51,219 nucleotides of DNA from Pseudomonadota bacterium (lineage in GTDB: Bacteria; Pseudomonadota; Alphaproteobacteria; Rhizobiales; Beijerinckiaceae): contig JAFAEL010000150.1 in assembly GCA_023423995.1 (NCBI GenBank), forward strand, positions 1 to 51,219, read 5' to 3'. The position numbers and the translations under genes were made by a program. This document shows, piece by piece, positions 28,877 to 36,398 of the stretch. The notes beneath the pieces were generated by a model. It did no database searches, was not told the DNA's origin, and was given only the letters and a program-made list of their open reading frames with translations. Each line of letters begins with the position of its first letter. Positions within the stretch are counted from its first letter, which is position 1.

Positions 28877-29080
28877 ATGACCATCGAGCGCAGCATCCTT
28901 CTTGTGGTCGGGATCGTGGTTCTCGGCTCGGTTCTTCTTGCCGTGTACCAGAACATCAACTGGCTCTGGCTGACGGGCCTGATGGGGGCCCATCTCATTC
29001 AGGCATCCTTCACCGGGATCTGCCCGGTGGTGATGGCGCTCAAACGGATGGGGCTCCCGTCGCGGCCGGCCTTCGGCTGA
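28877..29080 (+). CDS. YgaP-like transmembrane domain protein (DUF2892)
   Basis: 67 residues with two short helices: SILLVVGIVVLGSVLLAVY and WLTGLMGAHLIQASFTG, ending ICPVVMALKRMGLP. The TGICPV motif after the second helix is the mark of the membrane domain of YgaP, where it is fused to a rhodanese; here the domain stands alone and a rhodanese gene lies about 1.4 kb away. The Cys in the motif may take part in sulfur transfer at the membrane. Start ATG 28877 has only a weak purine-rich site. Confidence 0.88.
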   Translation: MTIERSILLVVGIVVLGSVLLAVYQNINWLWLTGLMGAHLIQASFTGICPVVMALKRMGLPSRPAFG

Positions 29081-29111
29081 GCCGGCCGCACGGAGCCGGG
29101 CGGGCTCAGCC
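29075..29111. terminator. Inverted repeat spanning the two convergent stops
   Basis: GGCTGAGCC (29075-29083) and GGCTCAGCC (29103-29111) are perfect 9-bp arms; each contains the stop codon of one of the two convergent genes (YgaP-like on plus, RraA-like on minus). No T-run, so a bidirectional 3'-end hairpin rather than a strong intrinsic terminator. Confidence 0.45.
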
Positions 29112-29810
29112 CTTCTTCATCTCGGCTTCGAAGCGGGCGCGGGTCTCCGCATTCATGGGGTAGAGGCCGGGCAGCGGTACGCCGCGCTCGACCTCCTTCA
29201 TGATCCACATCTCCACGAGCTCCTGGTCGGGACCCGCCTTCGCGACGTCCTCAACCAGGGCTGCCGGGATGACGACTGCGCCGTCGCCATCCGCCACGAC
29301 GATGTCGTTCGGGAACACCGCGACGCCGCCGCAGCCGATCGGCTCGTTCCAGCCCACGAAGGTCAGGCCCGTGACGGAGGAGGGCGCCGCGATGCCGGAG
29401 CACCAGATCGGCAGGCCCGTCGCTTCGCAGCCGACGCCGTCCCGCATCACGCCGTCCGTCACGAGCGCCTGCACGCCGCGCTTCTTCATCCGGGCGCACA
29501 GGATGTCGCCGAACACGCCCGCACCGGGGACGCCCATCGCGTCGATCACGGCGATGCAGCCTTCCGGCATGGCCTCGATCGCGGCCCGCGTGGAGATCGG
29601 GGAAGACCAGGATTCCGGCGTCGCGAGGTCCTCGCGGGCCGGCACGAAGCGGAGCGTGAAGGCCGGGCCGACGAGCCGCTCCCCGGCATGGAAGGTGGGC
29701 CGAGGGCCCTGCATCCAGGTGCGCCGGACGCCCTTCTTCAGCAGCACCGTATGGATGGTGCCGGTGGAGGTGGCGCGAAGCGCGTCCAGAATCGCCTTGT
29801 CGATCGTCAT
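29106..29810 (-). CDS. RraA-like protein (possible HMG/CHA aldolase)
   Basis: 234 residues from ATG 29810; longer frames shadow the aldo/keto reductase. Marks of the RraA/HMG aldolase fold: PAFTLRFVP (49-57), AVIDAMGVPGAGVFGDILCARMKKRGV (87-113), the metal and substrate site DGVMRDG (119-125), and PNDIVVADGDGAVVIP. Proteins with this sequence are named ribonuclease activity regulator RraA, but the retained Arg123-Asp124 pair and glycine loop are those needed for class II pyruvate aldolase activity (4-hydroxy-4-methyl-2-oxoglutarate or 4-carboxy-4-hydroxy-2-oxoadipate cleavage). The aldo/keto reductase gene ends 17 bases upstream. Confidence 0.9.
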   Translation of the reverse strand: MTIDKAILDALRATSTGTIHTVLLKKGVRRTWMQGPRPTFHAGERLVGPAFTLRFVPAREDLATPESWSSPISTRAAIEAMPEGCIAVIDAMGVPGAGVFGDILCARMKKRGVQALVTDGVMRDGVGCEATGLPIWCSGIAAPSSVTGLTFVGWNEPIGCGGVAVFPNDIVVADGDGAVVIPAALVEDVAKAGPDQELVEMWIMKEVERGVPLPGLYPMNAETRARFEAEMKKG

Positions 29811-29827
29811 GTCGGAGTTTTCCTTGG

Positions 29828-30664
29828 TCAGCCTTTGTCCCAGGTCGGGGCGAAATCGGGATCGACGACCCTGCCATCGGGGCGGGAGAGGGCCGAGATC
29901 CTCGCCATCTCCTCCGCGGAGAGGGTGAAGTCGAAGACGTCCACGTTCTGCCGGATGTGCTCGCGGCTCCGCGAACGGGGAATGGCCACGATTCCCGGCT
30001 GCTGGACGTGCCAGCGCAGCACGATCTGGGAGACCGAGCGGCCATGCGTCGCCGCGATGGCCTTGAGGGTGCCGTCCTCGAAGAGGGCCGAGCGGCCGAG
30101 CGGGGAATAGGCGGTCATCGCCATCCCGTGCCGCTCGCATGCCTGCTTCACGGCGCTCTGGTCGAGATAGGGATGGTACTCGACCTGGTTGCAGACCAGC
30201 GGCTCGGTCGCGAGCCTGACGGCCTCGTCCAGCATGGCGGAAGGATAGTTCGAGACGCCCACATGGCGGGCGAGGCCGCGGGCCTTCACGCGGCAGAGCG
30301 CGGCCGTCGAGTCGGCGAGCGGCACCGCGGGATTCGGCCAGTGGATGAGAAGAAGGTCGACCTGATCAAGGCCGAGCCGCTCGAGGCTGCCTTCGGCCGA
30401 ACGCTCCAGGTCGCCCGGTGCGATGTCGGTCCACCAGACCTTGGTCGTGACGAAGATCTCGTCTCGGGGCAGGCCGCTCGCCCTTATCGCCTGACCGACC
30501 GCCGCCTCGTTCCCATACATGCGGGCCGTGTCGATATGGCGGTAGCCGCCCTCGAACGCCCAGCCGACGGCTTCGATGCAGGCCTCGTCGGCGAGCGTCC
30601 AGGTGCCGAAGCCGATCGCCGGAATGGCGGCGCCGTTTGCGTGGACGAGGGGTGCCTGGGGCAT
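29828..30664 (-). CDS. Aldo/keto reductase
   Basis: 278 residues, typical size. All four catalytic residues are visible: Asp45 and Tyr50 in HIDTARMYGNE, Lys75 in VTTKVWW and His108 in LLIHWP. PLVHANGAAIPAIGFGTW is the usual N-terminus, and the NADPH site is IPRSRSREHIRQN near the C-terminus. Closest in style to 2,5-diketo-D-gluconate reductase-like enzymes (DkgA/B type). Reduces carbonyl compounds in the cytoplasm; substrate unknown. Same strand as the RraA-like gene, gap 17 bases, likely one transcript. Confidence 0.94.
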   Translation of the reverse strand: MPQAPLVHANGAAIPAIGFGTWTLADEACIEAVGWAFEGGYRHIDTARMYGNEAAVGQAIRASGLPRDEIFVTTKVWWTDIAPGDLERSAEGSLERLGLDQVDLLLIHWPNPAVPLADSTAALCRVKARGLARHVGVSNYPSAMLDEAVRLATEPLVCNQVEYHPYLDQSAVKQACERHGMAMTAYSPLGRSALFEDGTLKAIAATHGRSVSQIVLRWHVQQPGIVAIPRSRSREHIRQNVDVFDFTLSAEEMARISALSRPDGRVVDPDFAPTWDKG

Positions 30665-30816
30665 GGGGAGGATCCGCTTACCGCCGGCGAGCGATGATCG
30701 TTCAGGGCGGGCGCGTCAACCGCCGCGATGAGCACGGGACACCCCAACTCGTCGCCGGATACGGTCTTCGGCCCCGCGGAAGCGGACGCGAAGGAGAGGC
30801 CGGTGAGCGACCGCGC

Positions 30817-31677
30817 CTATTGAGGCGCGCTTCCGCCGGAGGAGCCTGCCCCGCCCGAAGGGGGCGCGCTCGCGCTCGATGCTGCCGATGGCGGTCCCGC
30901 CGCGCCCTGGGTCGGAGTGCCCGTCGAACTCGAGCCGGACGGAACGCCGGGTGCGGCGGGCGGGGCGAACTCGAACTCCTCGATCATCATGTCGCCGGGT
31001 TCGAACACGCCGTAGGAATCATCGCCCGTCTGCAAGCTCTGCACCGGCTTTGCGCCCGGCTTCGGCTTCATGGCCAGCACGCATTCGAGGCCGCCGATCG
31101 GGATCTGGGTGATGAAGTCCCGCACGTCGGCGGGAGAGCAGATCGAATCGGCGAGGTTGAGCACGATGTTGCGGGTCTGGCCCGACTTCACCTTCTCCCT
31201 GATCTCGACATGCATTTTGGCGAGCAGGAAGTCCTTCACGGCCGCGGCGTATTTCGGGTAGCCGCTCGTATCGCTGATCGAGTCGTCGAACTCGTCGAAC
31301 GTGCCCCTCTCCCGTTGCTCTATGCGGGCGAGGCTGTAGAGCGCGAGCAACCGGTGCGCCTGCTTTCCGACCGTCTTCTTCTCCGCCGGGCCCATCGCGG
31401 CGAAGTCGATGATCGGATTTCGGGGATGCCTGGCGACCGGCGAGTAGCAGTCGAAGATCCGTCCCTCTATGCGGAAGTCCGGATCCTTCGAGGCTTTCAG
31501 CCCGTCCGGCGGCTCGATCGTCGGCGAATGTTCGACCCTGAACTGGGCGAAGGCTAGCGCATCGGCCGCCTCGTTCTGGCGACGGATGCTCTGCTGCTTC
31601 ACGCCGCCTTGGCTCTTCGCGTCCTCGGGAGTGCCGGTTGGAGCTCCCCGAGGTTTCCCGGATCGCGTCAGTCCCAT
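30817..31677 (-). CDS. Protein with a CdiA-CT-like (tRNA nuclease) toxin domain
   Basis: 286 residues, no signal peptide. Residues about 30-205 carry the pattern of the CdiA C-terminal tRNase/polymorphic-toxin family as I recall it: RRQNEAADALA (32-42), VEHSP (48-52), DPDFRIEGRIFDCYSP (65-80), VKSGQTRNIVLNLADS (163-178) and IPIGGLECVLAM (192-203). Between FDCYSP and the VKSGQ block lies an unusual helical insert of about 75 residues. After 238 the chain is a low-complexity Pro/Ser/Gly/Ala tail ending SSGGSAPQ. No CdiA/Rhs scaffold, secretion signal or immunity gene is seen beside it. Family assignment is by motif pattern, not alignment; the fold could also be used in a non-toxin role. Confidence 0.55.
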   Translation of the reverse strand: MGLTRSGKPRGAPTGTPEDAKSQGGVKQQSIRRQNEAADALAFAQFRVEHSPTIEPPDGLKASKDPDFRIEGRIFDCYSPVARHPRNPIIDFAAMGPAEKKTVGKQAHRLLALYSLARIEQRERGTFDEFDDSISDTSGYPKYAAAVKDFLLAKMHVEIREKVKSGQTRNIVLNLADSICSPADVRDFITQIPIGGLECVLAMKPKPGAKPVQSLQTGDDSYGVFEPGDMMIEEFEFAPPAAPGVPSGSSSTGTPTQGAAGPPSAASSASAPPSGGAGSSGGSAPQ

Positions 31678-31773
31678 CGGGTCGCCCTCCGCTCGCCTCA
31701 GCGAAGGTGACCGACAGCGCGCCTCCCGGGCGTGCCGGAGCGCACAGCCCGGGAGACGCGGCCGGATGGCCGG

Positions 31774-32400
31774 TCAGGTCACCGGAAGGGACAGGACCTG
31801 TTGGGCGCCCGGGCGCTGCTTCAGGCGCTCGTACCATGCCTCGACATTCGGGCACTTCCTGACCTGCATGGGCATGTTGAGGACGCGGTGTGCATAGCAG
31901 CCGGCCGAGATGTCGCCCGCCGTGAAGGTGTCGCCCGCCACATAGGCCCGGCCGGCCAGCCAGCTATCGAGGACGCCCATGTTCTCGTCCGTCTTCCGGA
32001 CGGAGGTCTGGATCGCCGCCTCGTCGCGCTTCTCGGGCGGCGTCCGGATCAGGCCCCAGAAGGCGTCACGCAGGGAAGGCGTGGCGGTCGCCGACTGCCA
32101 CTCCATCCAGCGGTCCGCGTCGGCCCGAACGCGCAGGTCCTCCGGCCAGAGCCCGGCTTCGGGATGCTTGGCGGCCAGGTAGCGGACGATCGCGTTCGAC
32201 TCCCACAGGACGAAGCCGTCGTCCTCGATCGTCGGGACCAGCCCGTTCGGATTGAGCGCTCGGTATTCCGGCGTGTTGACGATGCCGTGCTGGCCTCCGG
32301 CCTCGACCCTTTCGTAGGGAAGGCCGAGTTCGTCCAGGCACCAGGCGACCTTCTGGACATTGATCGAGGACAGGCGACCCCAGAGCTTCAGCACGGACAT
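31774..32400 (-). CDS. Glutathione S-transferase
   Basis: 208 residues. Thioredoxin-like N-domain: LKLWGRLSSINVQKVAWCLDELGLPYERV (residues 4-32) with candidate catalytic Ser in RLSSINVQK, cis-Pro and glutathione-binding region NGLVPTIEDDGFVLWESNAIVRYLA (52-76, with the ES pair). C-domain helical: ADADRWMEWQ ... VAGDTFTAGDISAGCYAHRV with the conserved N-capping motif. Cytoplasmic; conjugation or isomerase role unknown. Same strand as the isovaleryl-CoA dehydrogenase gene, gap 45 bases. Confidence 0.93.
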   Translation of the reverse strand: MSVLKLWGRLSSINVQKVAWCLDELGLPYERVEAGGQHGIVNTPEYRALNPNGLVPTIEDDGFVLWESNAIVRYLAAKHPEAGLWPEDLRVRADADRWMEWQSATATPSLRDAFWGLIRTPPEKRDEAAIQTSVRKTDENMGVLDSWLAGRAYVAGDTFTAGDISAGCYAHRVLNMPMQVRKCPNVEAWYERLKQRPGAQQVLSLPVT

Positions 32401-32445
32401 CTTCCTTAGTGACGATCGACAGTTGGTTGGCTTGGCGGCGAGCCC

Positions 32446-33615
32446 TCAGGCGCTCTTCTCGAACAGCTCGCGCCCGATCAGCATGCGACGGATCTCGCTC
32501 GTTCCTGCGCCGATCTCGTAGAGTTTCGCGTCCCGGAGCAGGCGGCCGGTGGGATAGTCGTTGATGTAGCCGTTGCCGCCGAGAAGCTGGATCGCGTCGA
32601 GCGCGCATTGGGTCGCCTTCTCGGCCGCGTAGAGGATCGCTCCGGCCGCATCCTCGCGGGTGGTCTCGCCCCGGTCGCAGGCCTTCGCCACCGCGTAGAC
32701 GTAGGCCTTGCAGGCATTCATGGTCACGTACATGTCGGCGACCTTGCCCTGCACGAGCTGGAAGGCGCCGATCGGCTGGCCGAACTGCTTGCGCTCGTGG
32801 ACATAGGGCATGACCACGTCCATGCAGGCCTGCATGATCCCGAGCGGCCCCGCGGCAAGGACCGCGCGCTCGTAGTCGAGACCCGACATGAGGACGTTCA
32901 CGCCGCGGCCGACCTCGCCGAGCACGTTCTCCTCCGGGACCTCGCAATCCTCGAAGACCAGCTCGCAGGTGTCGGAGCCGCGCATGCCGAGCTTGTCGAG
33001 CTTCTGCGCGGTGGAGAAGCCCTTCATGCCGCGCTCGATGATGAAGGCCGTGATGCCGCGGGAGCCGGCATTCGGGTCCGTCTTGGCGTAGACGACGAGC
33101 GTCTCGGCCTCGGGGCCGTTGGTGATCCAGAACTTGTTGCCGTTCAGCACGTAGCGGTCGCCGCGCTTCTCGGCCCGCGTCTTCATCGAGACGACGTCGG
33201 AGCCCGCGCCCGGCTCGGACATGGCGAGCGAGCCGACATGCTCGCCGGAGATCAGCTTCGGCAGGTACTTGCGCTTCTGCTCATCGGTGCCGTTGCGGCG
33301 GAGCTGGTTCACGCAGAGGTTCGAATGGGCGCCATACGACAGGCCGACCGAGGCCGAGGCGCGGGAGACCTCCTCCATGGCGACGACGTGCTCGAGATAG
33401 CCGAGCCCGGTGCCGCCATATTCCTCCTCGACCGTGATGCCGTGGAGGCCGAGCGCGCCCATCCGGGGCCAGAGGTCGCGCGGGAAGGTGTTGGTGCGGT
33501 CGATCTCGTCGGCGCGGGGCGCGATCTCGGCCGAGGCAAAGTCGCGGACGGTTTCGCGTATCGCGTCGGCGGTGTCGCCAAGATCGAAATCGAACTCGCG
33601 CGCATTCCTCAGCAT
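32446..33615 (-). CDS. ivd: Isovaleryl-CoA dehydrogenase
   Basis: 389 residues. FAD acyl-CoA dehydrogenase that oxidises isovaleryl-CoA to 3-methylcrotonyl-CoA in leucine degradation. Signature 1 [11 protein letters not shown] (about 131-141), signature 2 [42 protein letters not shown] near the end. The catalytic glutamate is at position 249 in [14 protein letters not shown]; location in this loop, rather than near residue 370, is what separates isovaleryl-CoA dehydrogenase from short- and medium-chain enzymes. [12 protein letters not shown] also fits the isovaleryl type. Usual partners (methylcrotonyl-CoA carboxylase) are not adjacent. Confidence 0.93.
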   Translation of the reverse strand: MLRNAREFDFDLGDTADAIRETVRDFASAEIAPRADEIDRTNTFPRDLWPRMGALGLHGITVEEEYGGTGLGYLEHVVAMEEVSRASASVGLSYGAHSNLCVNQLRRNGTDEQKRKYLPKLISGEHVGSLAMSEPGAGSDVVSMKTRAEKRGDRYVLNGNKFWITNGPEAETLVVYAKTDPNAGSRGITAFIIERGMKGFSTAQKLDKLGMRGSDTCELVFEDCEVPEENVLGEVGRGVNVLMSGLDYERAVLAAGPLGIMQACMDVVMPYVHERKQFGQPIGAFQLVQGKVADMYVTMNACKAYVYAVAKACDRGETTREDAAGAILYAAEKATQCALDAIQLLGGNGYINDYPTGRLLRDAKLYEIGAGTSEIRRMLIGRELFEKSA

Positions 33616-33746
33616 GGCGTTCTCCCGTTTCGACCCTCCTTAAGGACCCCGAGGGCTCCTGTCATGCCGGGCGTTTTGAGGAAGATCGACCCGCTGGCGC
33701 GAAGCGTGCAGCGGTGAAAAACTGACGCGGCAGCTGGGGGGCGACC

Positions 33747-35330
33747 ATGGACAGACGGCAGTTCATCGCGGGGGCGGCGGCGACATCGGCAGGGCTCGCC
33801 TGTCCGGCGCTCGCGCAAGGGAGGAGCGCGCAGGTGTTGCGCTTCATCCCCCAGGCCGACGTGACGATCCTCGACCCGCTCGCCACCACGGCCTACCCGA
33901 CGCGCAATCACGGCCACATGTGCTGGGACACGCTCTACGCGCACGACGAGAACTTCGTGCCCCAGCCTCAACTCGCCGAAGGGCATGTGGTCGAGGATGA
34001 CGGGAGGCGTTGGACATTCACCCTCCGCGAGGGGGTGCTCTTCCACGACGGGGAGAAGATCCGGGCCCGGGACGCTGTCGCCTCGATCAAGCGCTGGCTG
34101 GCCCGTGACACCCATGGCCAGACCCTGTCGAAGCGGCTCGACGACATCCGCGTGGTCGACGACCGGCGCTTCGAGATGCGCCTGAACAGGCCTTTCGGCC
34201 TCATGCTGGACGCGCTCGGCAAGGTCTCGGGCTACCCGTGCTTCATCTATCCGGAGCGGTTCGCGACGACCGATCCCGCCCAGCCTTTCAAGGAGGTCGT
34301 AGGCTCCGGTCCCTATCGCTTCGCGGCTGACGAGCGGGTGCCCGGCGAGCGCACCGTCTATACGCGCTTTGACAAGTACATCCCGACGCCGGTGGGGACG
34401 CCGTCCATGCTGGCGGGGCCGAAGCTCGCTCACTTCGAACGCGTCGAGTGGCGGGTCATCAACGACCCCGGCACGGCTTCGGCCGCGATGCAGGCCGGGG
34501 AGGCCGACTGGTGGGAGGTGGTCCCGCCGGACCTGAACGAGGTGGTCGGGCGCAGCCGCAACATCGCTCTCGAACGCCTCGATCGGGGCGGCTTCTACGT
34601 GAGCCTGCGCTTCAACCAGCTGACCGGCCCCTTCGATGACGTCGCGGTGAGGCGCGCCCTCCTGAAAGCCGTGTCGCAGGAGGACTTCATGGCAGCCGTC
34701 GCCGGAGACGAGAAGAACTGGCGCGCGGGTGTCGGAGCCTTCCCGGTGGACAGTCCCCTGGCCAACGACGAGGGCTTGGCGGCGCTGACGGGGCCGCGCG
34801 ACATCGCCGGCGCCAAGGCGGCGATCGCCGCGGCCGGGAAGGCCGGCGCCAAGACCGTCGCGCTGCATGCGACGGATATCGCGAACCAGCATGCGCTGAT
34901 GTCCGTCGGGGTCGATCTGCTGCGCCAGGTGGGGCTCGGCGTGGAGGACGCCGTCTCCGACTGGGGCACGCTGCTGCAGCGCCGAAGCAATCGCCGGCCC
35001 TTGGACCAGGGCGGCTGGAGCGCGCTCATCGTCCTTCTGTCGGGGACGGAGCTGAATACGCCGGCCGGGCATCTTCTGCTGCGCGGCAATGGCGCCGATG
35101 CCTGGTTCGGCTGGCCGACGGCGCCGAAGCTCGAGGCGCTGCGCGACGCGTGGTTCGACGCGCCCGACCTCGAGAGCCAGAAGAAGCTGGCGCGGCAGAT
35201 ACAGGCACAGGTCTTCGAGGACGTGCCCTATATCCCGCTCGGCCAGTACTTCATGAACTCGGCCCTGCAGAAGAACCTGGCGGAGTTCCGCCGCGGGTTC
35301 CCGCTGCCGATCAACGTCAGGCGCGTCTGA
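33747..35330 (+). CDS. ABC transporter substrate-binding protein, oligopeptide/nickel type (SBP_bac_5)
   Basis: 527 residues. N-terminal twin-arginine-like signal: DRRQFIAGAAATSAGLACPALAQ. Family pattern: LRFIPQADVTILDPLATTAYPTRNHGHMCWDTLYA, LAEGHVVEDDGRRWTFTLREGVLFHDGEKIRARDAVASIKRW, GSGPYRF, RHxLxKAVSQED-type block (VRRALLKAVSQEDFM), and PYIPLGQY near the C-terminus. Binds peptides or other small molecules in the periplasm. No permease or ATPase genes of this class lie next to it, so it is an orphan binding protein here. Convergent with the lysozyme gene. Confidence 0.9.
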   Translation: MDRRQFIAGAAATSAGLACPALAQGRSAQVLRFIPQADVTILDPLATTAYPTRNHGHMCWDTLYAHDENFVPQPQLAEGHVVEDDGRRWTFTLREGVLFHDGEKIRARDAVASIKRWLARDTHGQTLSKRLDDIRVVDDRRFEMRLNRPFGLMLDALGKVSGYPCFIYPERFATTDPAQPFKEVVGSGPYRFAADERVPGERTVYTRFDKYIPTPVGTPSMLAGPKLAHFERVEWRVINDPGTASAAMQAGEADWWEVVPPDLNEVVGRSRNIALERLDRGGFYVSLRFNQLTGPFDDVAVRRALLKAVSQEDFMAAVAGDEKNWRAGVGAFPVDSPLANDEGLAALTGPRDIAGAKAAIAAAGKAGAKTVALHATDIANQHALMSVGVDLLRQVGLGVEDAVSDWGTLLQRRSNRRPLDQGGWSALIVLLSGTELNTPAGHLLLRGNGADAWFGWPTAPKLEALRDAWFDAPDLESQKKLARQIQAQVFEDVPYIPLGQYFMNSALQKNLAEFRRGFPLPINVRRV

Positions 35331-35340
35331 TCAGGAATCG

Positions 35341-35366
35341 AAAAGGCCCGGGCGGGTGCCCGGGCC
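35341..35366 (-). terminator. Rho-independent terminator of the GH25 gene
   Basis: On the minus strand: GGCCCGGGC, loop ACCC, GCCCGGGCC, then TTTT. Perfect 9-bp stem (35345-35366) with a T-run, 31 bases after the stop of the GH25 lipoprotein gene; it can also end the converging plus-strand transcript. Confidence 0.85.
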
Positions 35367-35396
35367 CTCAGACCGAATGACTTTGTGGAGTCCTGC

Positions 35397-36227
35397 CTAG
35401 TTCGAGGCGTAGCGCGTCGATGGGCAGGTGTGGCGGGGATCGCAATCGTTCTGCAGGAAGGCGTGCCACTCCTTCTCGCTGCCATAGAAGGCATTGCGGT
35501 CGACATCGCCCTTGATGCCGGGGACGCGGCCGGTCGTCGTGAACTGCCACATCGTCCACTTGCGATCGCGGTAGCGATGGTGGGGCTCCGCGGCCGTCGA
35601 GCGGATCCAGTGCGGATAATCGAGGAGTTCGCCCTCGAGGACATCCTCGTGGAACGGAATATCGGTGTAGATGATCGGGCGCTTGCCGGTGTGGCGCTCC
35701 ATCTCGTGAAGCATGTGCCGGATCATTCCCAGCGCGGTCTGCTTGTCGAGCTTGTACGGGCAGGTCTTCGACTCGCCGTTCCACTCGACATCCAGCACGG
35801 GCGGCAGGGCATCGGGGTCGTTCGGCACGTTCTGCTTGAACCAGCGGGCCTGGTCGGCTGCGGGACGGCACCAGAACATGAAGTGGTAGGCGCCGCGCAC
35901 CATTCCGGCGTCCTTCGCGCCGTACCAGTTCTCGATGAAGCGCGGATCGATGTGGTCGCCGCCCTCGGTTGCCTTGATGAAGGCGAAGCGCTTGCCGGAG
36001 GCTGCGACCGAAGCCCAGTCGATCTTACCCTGCCAGCGCGAGACGTCGATGCCCTGGACCGGCATCCTGTGCGCCTTCTCGACGCCGGGATGGGGCCTGA
36101 CATCACTGAGCTTGCCGTAGGAGGAGGTATTCTGAGCGCAGGAAGCGAGCGCCAGGGCCACTCCCGCAACGGCGATCCCGCGCAAGGCGCGGCGGATGGT
36201 CTGGGCGGGGGTGAAGGCGAAAGGCAT
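35397..36227 (-). CDS. GH25 lysozyme-like lipoprotein
   Basis: 276 residues. Lipoprotein signal: GIAVAGVALALASCAQN, lipobox LASC with lipid-bearing Cys near residue 30. Glycoside hydrolase 25 domain from about residue 57: VQGIDVSRWQGKIDW (catalytic Asp in GIDVSRWQG), FAFIKATEGGDHIDPRF, RGAYHFMFW, PPVLDVEWNG (second catalytic acidic pair DVE), KRPIIYTD, HWIRST, WQFTTTGRVPGIKGDVDRNAF. Complete motif set; cleaves the glycan strands of peptidoglycan, probably for remodelling at the outer membrane face. Followed by a strong terminator. Confidence 0.95.
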   Translation of the reverse strand: MPFAFTPAQTIRRALRGIAVAGVALALASCAQNTSSYGKLSDVRPHPGVEKAHRMPVQGIDVSRWQGKIDWASVAASGKRFAFIKATEGGDHIDPRFIENWYGAKDAGMVRGAYHFMFWCRPAADQARWFKQNVPNDPDALPPVLDVEWNGESKTCPYKLDKQTALGMIRHMLHEMERHTGKRPIIYTDIPFHEDVLEGELLDYPHWIRSTAAEPHHRYRDRKWTMWQFTTTGRVPGIKGDVDRNAFYGSEKEWHAFLQNDCDPRHTCPSTRYASN

Positions 36228-36310
36228 TCGGCCGTCGCTCTCTCTACGCAGCTACGATCGTTACCGAATGCCCGTATTCCGGTTAACAGGGGTTTGACTG
36301 CGAGAGAGCA

Positions 36311-36358
36311 CAAATCCGAAAAGCGTTGCGGCCCGGCAACATAGTGGTGCCGGGCCGC
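36311..36358 (-). terminator. Terminator of the FadR-SDR-cupin-ABC cluster
   Basis: GCGGCCCGGCA (36328-36338) and TGCCGGGCCGC (36348-36358) form a perfect 11-bp stem with a 9-base loop; on the minus strand the stem is followed by AACGCTTTTCGGATTT. It lies 40 bases after the stop of the last cluster gene. The T-run starts a few bases late. Confidence 0.7.
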
Positions 36359-36398
36359 CGCGAAGTGGGAAGACGGTTAAGAGAAGTCGGACTTGCCG

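Noticed and set aside
30817..31112. Plus-strand short frames opposite the CdiA-CT-like gene as an immunity protein
   Set aside because: Products are Arg/Ser-rich, lack ribosome sites and look like antisense shadows.
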